Positions 4,978 to 5,452 of a stretch of 5,452 nt of DNA are shown here, piece after piece. The translations under genes and the position numbers were made by a program. Below the pieces are notes generated by a model, which worked only from the letters and a program-made list of their open reading frames with translations, made no database searches and had not been told where the DNA came from. Position 1 is the first letter of the stretch. Each line of letters opens with the position of its first letter. Source of the DNA: Candidatus Babeliales bacterium (lineage in GTDB: Bacteria > Babelota > Babeliae > Babelales > Vermiphilaceae); assembly GCA_020053845.1 (NCBI GenBank), contig JAGVMI010000085.1, positions 1-5,452 on the forward strand, in the 5' to 3' direction.

Positions 4978-5452
4978 ATGAAATACAAAGCAATCATCTT
5001 CGACATGGATGGTACCATTGTTGATACCGAGCATATTTGGTCTGATGCCAACAATATGGTTTTACAAAAGCGCGGCATCAATCTTAGCTATGAAGAAAGG
5101 GTTTGGCTTAGTCAGCAACTTGCAGGCAGAGGTATAGCAGACTGCTGTAATTTCTTGCGCGATACATATCATCTCACCGATGAAACGAGCACACTTATGC
5201 AAGAAAAAAGCATATACGCCAAGCAGCGCTATGAAGAATCTGCGCGCCTTGTTGAAGGATTTCAAGAATTTTTCTCAAGTGCACAGCAACGCAATATAAA
5301 AATGGGCCTTGCTACAAACGCTGATGATATTACGTTCCATACCACGCGTAAAAAGCTCGCGCTCGATGCATTTTTTGGCAACCATATGTACAATATTTCA
5401 TGCGTAGACAATAAATATAAACCAGATCCTGCTATTTATTTACATGCAAGCC
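4978..5452 (+). CDS. HAD-superfamily phosphatase/phosphomutase-like protein (3' end outside window)
   Basis: The first 158 residues are present and the frame is open to the window edge. Motif I is IIFDMDGTIVDTEH with nucleophile D9 and acid/base D11, complete and canonical. A helical cap spans about 17-90, as in subfamily IA beta-phosphoglucomutase-like or phosphoglycolate phosphatase-like enzymes. Motif II is GLATNA with T113-N114, and motif III is KYKPDPAIY with K148. Motif IV would lie just beyond the edge. There is no signal peptide, so it is cytosolic. The substrate cannot be told; sugar phosphates are common for this group. It is divergent from the membrane-protein gene and intact in its catalytic residues, unlike the exported HAD protein at 1116-2054. 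Confidence 0.93.
   Translation, partial: MKYKAIIFDMDGTIVDTEHIWSDANNMVLQKRGINLSYEERVWLSQQLAGRGIADCCNFLRDTYHLTDETSTLMQEKSIYAKQRYEESARLVEGFQEFFSSAQQRNIKMGLATNADDITFHTTRKKLALDAFFGNHMYNISCVDNKYKPDPAIYLHAS

Overview
The window reads as chromosomal DNA from a bacterium with tightly packed genes and a moderately AT-rich composition (not computed). Features that point to a lineage are the run of small secreted helical proteins, the exported haloacid-dehalogenase-like (HAD) protein, and the lipid genes kept in a compact block. This fits a host-associated bacterium such as Candidatus Dependentiae (Babeliae). That assignment is inference from protein style, not from a marker gene.

Left half, plus strand (1-2493). 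The 55-residue C-terminal end of an unidentified gene is followed by three genes whose products all begin with export signals. They are an alanine-, lysine- and glutamine-rich helical/coiled-coil protein (187-1026), a HAD-fold protein with an altered catalytic motif (1116-2054), and a small helical protein (2056-2493) one base after it. A strong hairpin separates the first from the second. A compact terminator that works in both directions closes the block and contains the last stop codon.

Right half, minus strand (2507-4851 or 4953). An integral membrane protein of unknown function is followed by a cis-prenyltransferase of the undecaprenyl diphosphate synthase family (uppS) and glycerol-3-phosphate dehydrogenase (gpsA). 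uppS and gpsA share an ATGA overlap. UppS makes the carrier lipid for cell-wall and surface glycan synthesis; GpsA makes glycerol-3-phosphate for phospholipids. The block is therefore an envelope-lipid operon, convergent with the secreted-protein block.

Right edge. A second, cytosolic-type HAD phosphatase/phosphomutase-like gene starts at 4978 on the plus strand, divergent from the membrane-protein gene, and runs off the window.

The most interesting points are the exported HAD protein with His replacing the usual second Asp, the UppS with eukaryote-like motifs and unusual substitutions, and the cluster of consecutive exported proteins. I saw no tRNA, rRNA, CRISPR array, insertion sequence or riboswitch. 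No stretch longer than about 130 bases lacks a gene.
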